From Planctomycetaceae bacterium (GTDB lineage: Bacteria; Planctomycetota; Planctomycetia; Pirellulales; Thermoguttaceae): 6,506 nt of DNA. The notes beneath the pieces are model-generated. The model was not told the origin of the DNA and searched no databases. It saw nothing but the letters and a program-made list of their open reading frames with translations. A program made the translations under genes and the position numbers. Shown in pieces: positions 6,499-6,506 of the stretch (the stretch's first letter is position 1; each line of letters begins with the position of its first letter). The stretch covers positions 1-6,506 of the forward strand of contig JAISNF010000542.1 in assembly GCA_031276415.1 (NCBI GenBank). The letters are read 5' to 3'.

Positions 6499-6506
6499 GT
6501 CTATTC

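Noticed and set aside
1..6506. Glycosyltransferase dedicated to modifying the neighbouring autotransporter
   Set aside because: The genes are convergent, separated by IS debris and not in an operon, and known autotransporter glycosylation uses other enzyme families. Nothing in the sequence supports the link.

Overview
The window suggests a Gram-negative (diderm) bacterium with an AT-leaning genome. The evidence is a very large type V autotransporter ending in an outer-membrane beta-barrel, beside an inner-membrane glycosyltransferase of the GT39/ArnT-like superfamily. The phylum cannot be fixed from the sequence. The mix of chlamydial Pmp-type repeats, Asn/Thr-rich beta-helix and 'WTG...GNWN...NW' modules reminds me of large surface proteins from gut-associated PVC-group bacteria, for example Planctomycetota, but this is an impression rather than a demonstration.

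Layout: (1) Bases 1-4514, plus strand: the 3' part of a giant autotransporter gene, with 1503 codons visible. Its reading frame is open at the left edge, so the true start and signal peptide lie outside the window. The passenger holds two copies of a roughly 830-bp cassette (1-827 and 1657-2495). Between them sits a tandem array of seven 25-26-residue GGAI/FxxNTA repeats (969-1496). A second beta-helix with PATR-like motifs follows, then a helical linker, an Asn-rich linker and a C-terminal barrel of about 257 residues ending in Phe. (2) Bases 4515-4905: an intergenic stretch with a short direct repeat (4523-4550) and a decayed fragment of a DDE transposase resembling the IS4/IS1634 type (4554-4799). 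The fragment has an internal deletion and a lost C-terminus. The last ~100 bases hold nothing recognisable. (3) Bases 4906-6450, minus strand: a complete polytopic membrane glycosyltransferase related to GT39/PMT_2. Its start is ambiguous among several in-frame codons up to 6480. (4) Bases 6451-6506: the start of its upstream region.

The two intact genes are convergent and separated by insertion-sequence debris, so they are unlikely to be co-transcribed, and no functional link is shown. The most notable structure is the modular, internally duplicated passenger. All repeat units are a multiple of three bases, so copy-number changes would keep the frame. This is a plausible route to surface-protein variation, but I see no evidence for an entirely new system here.
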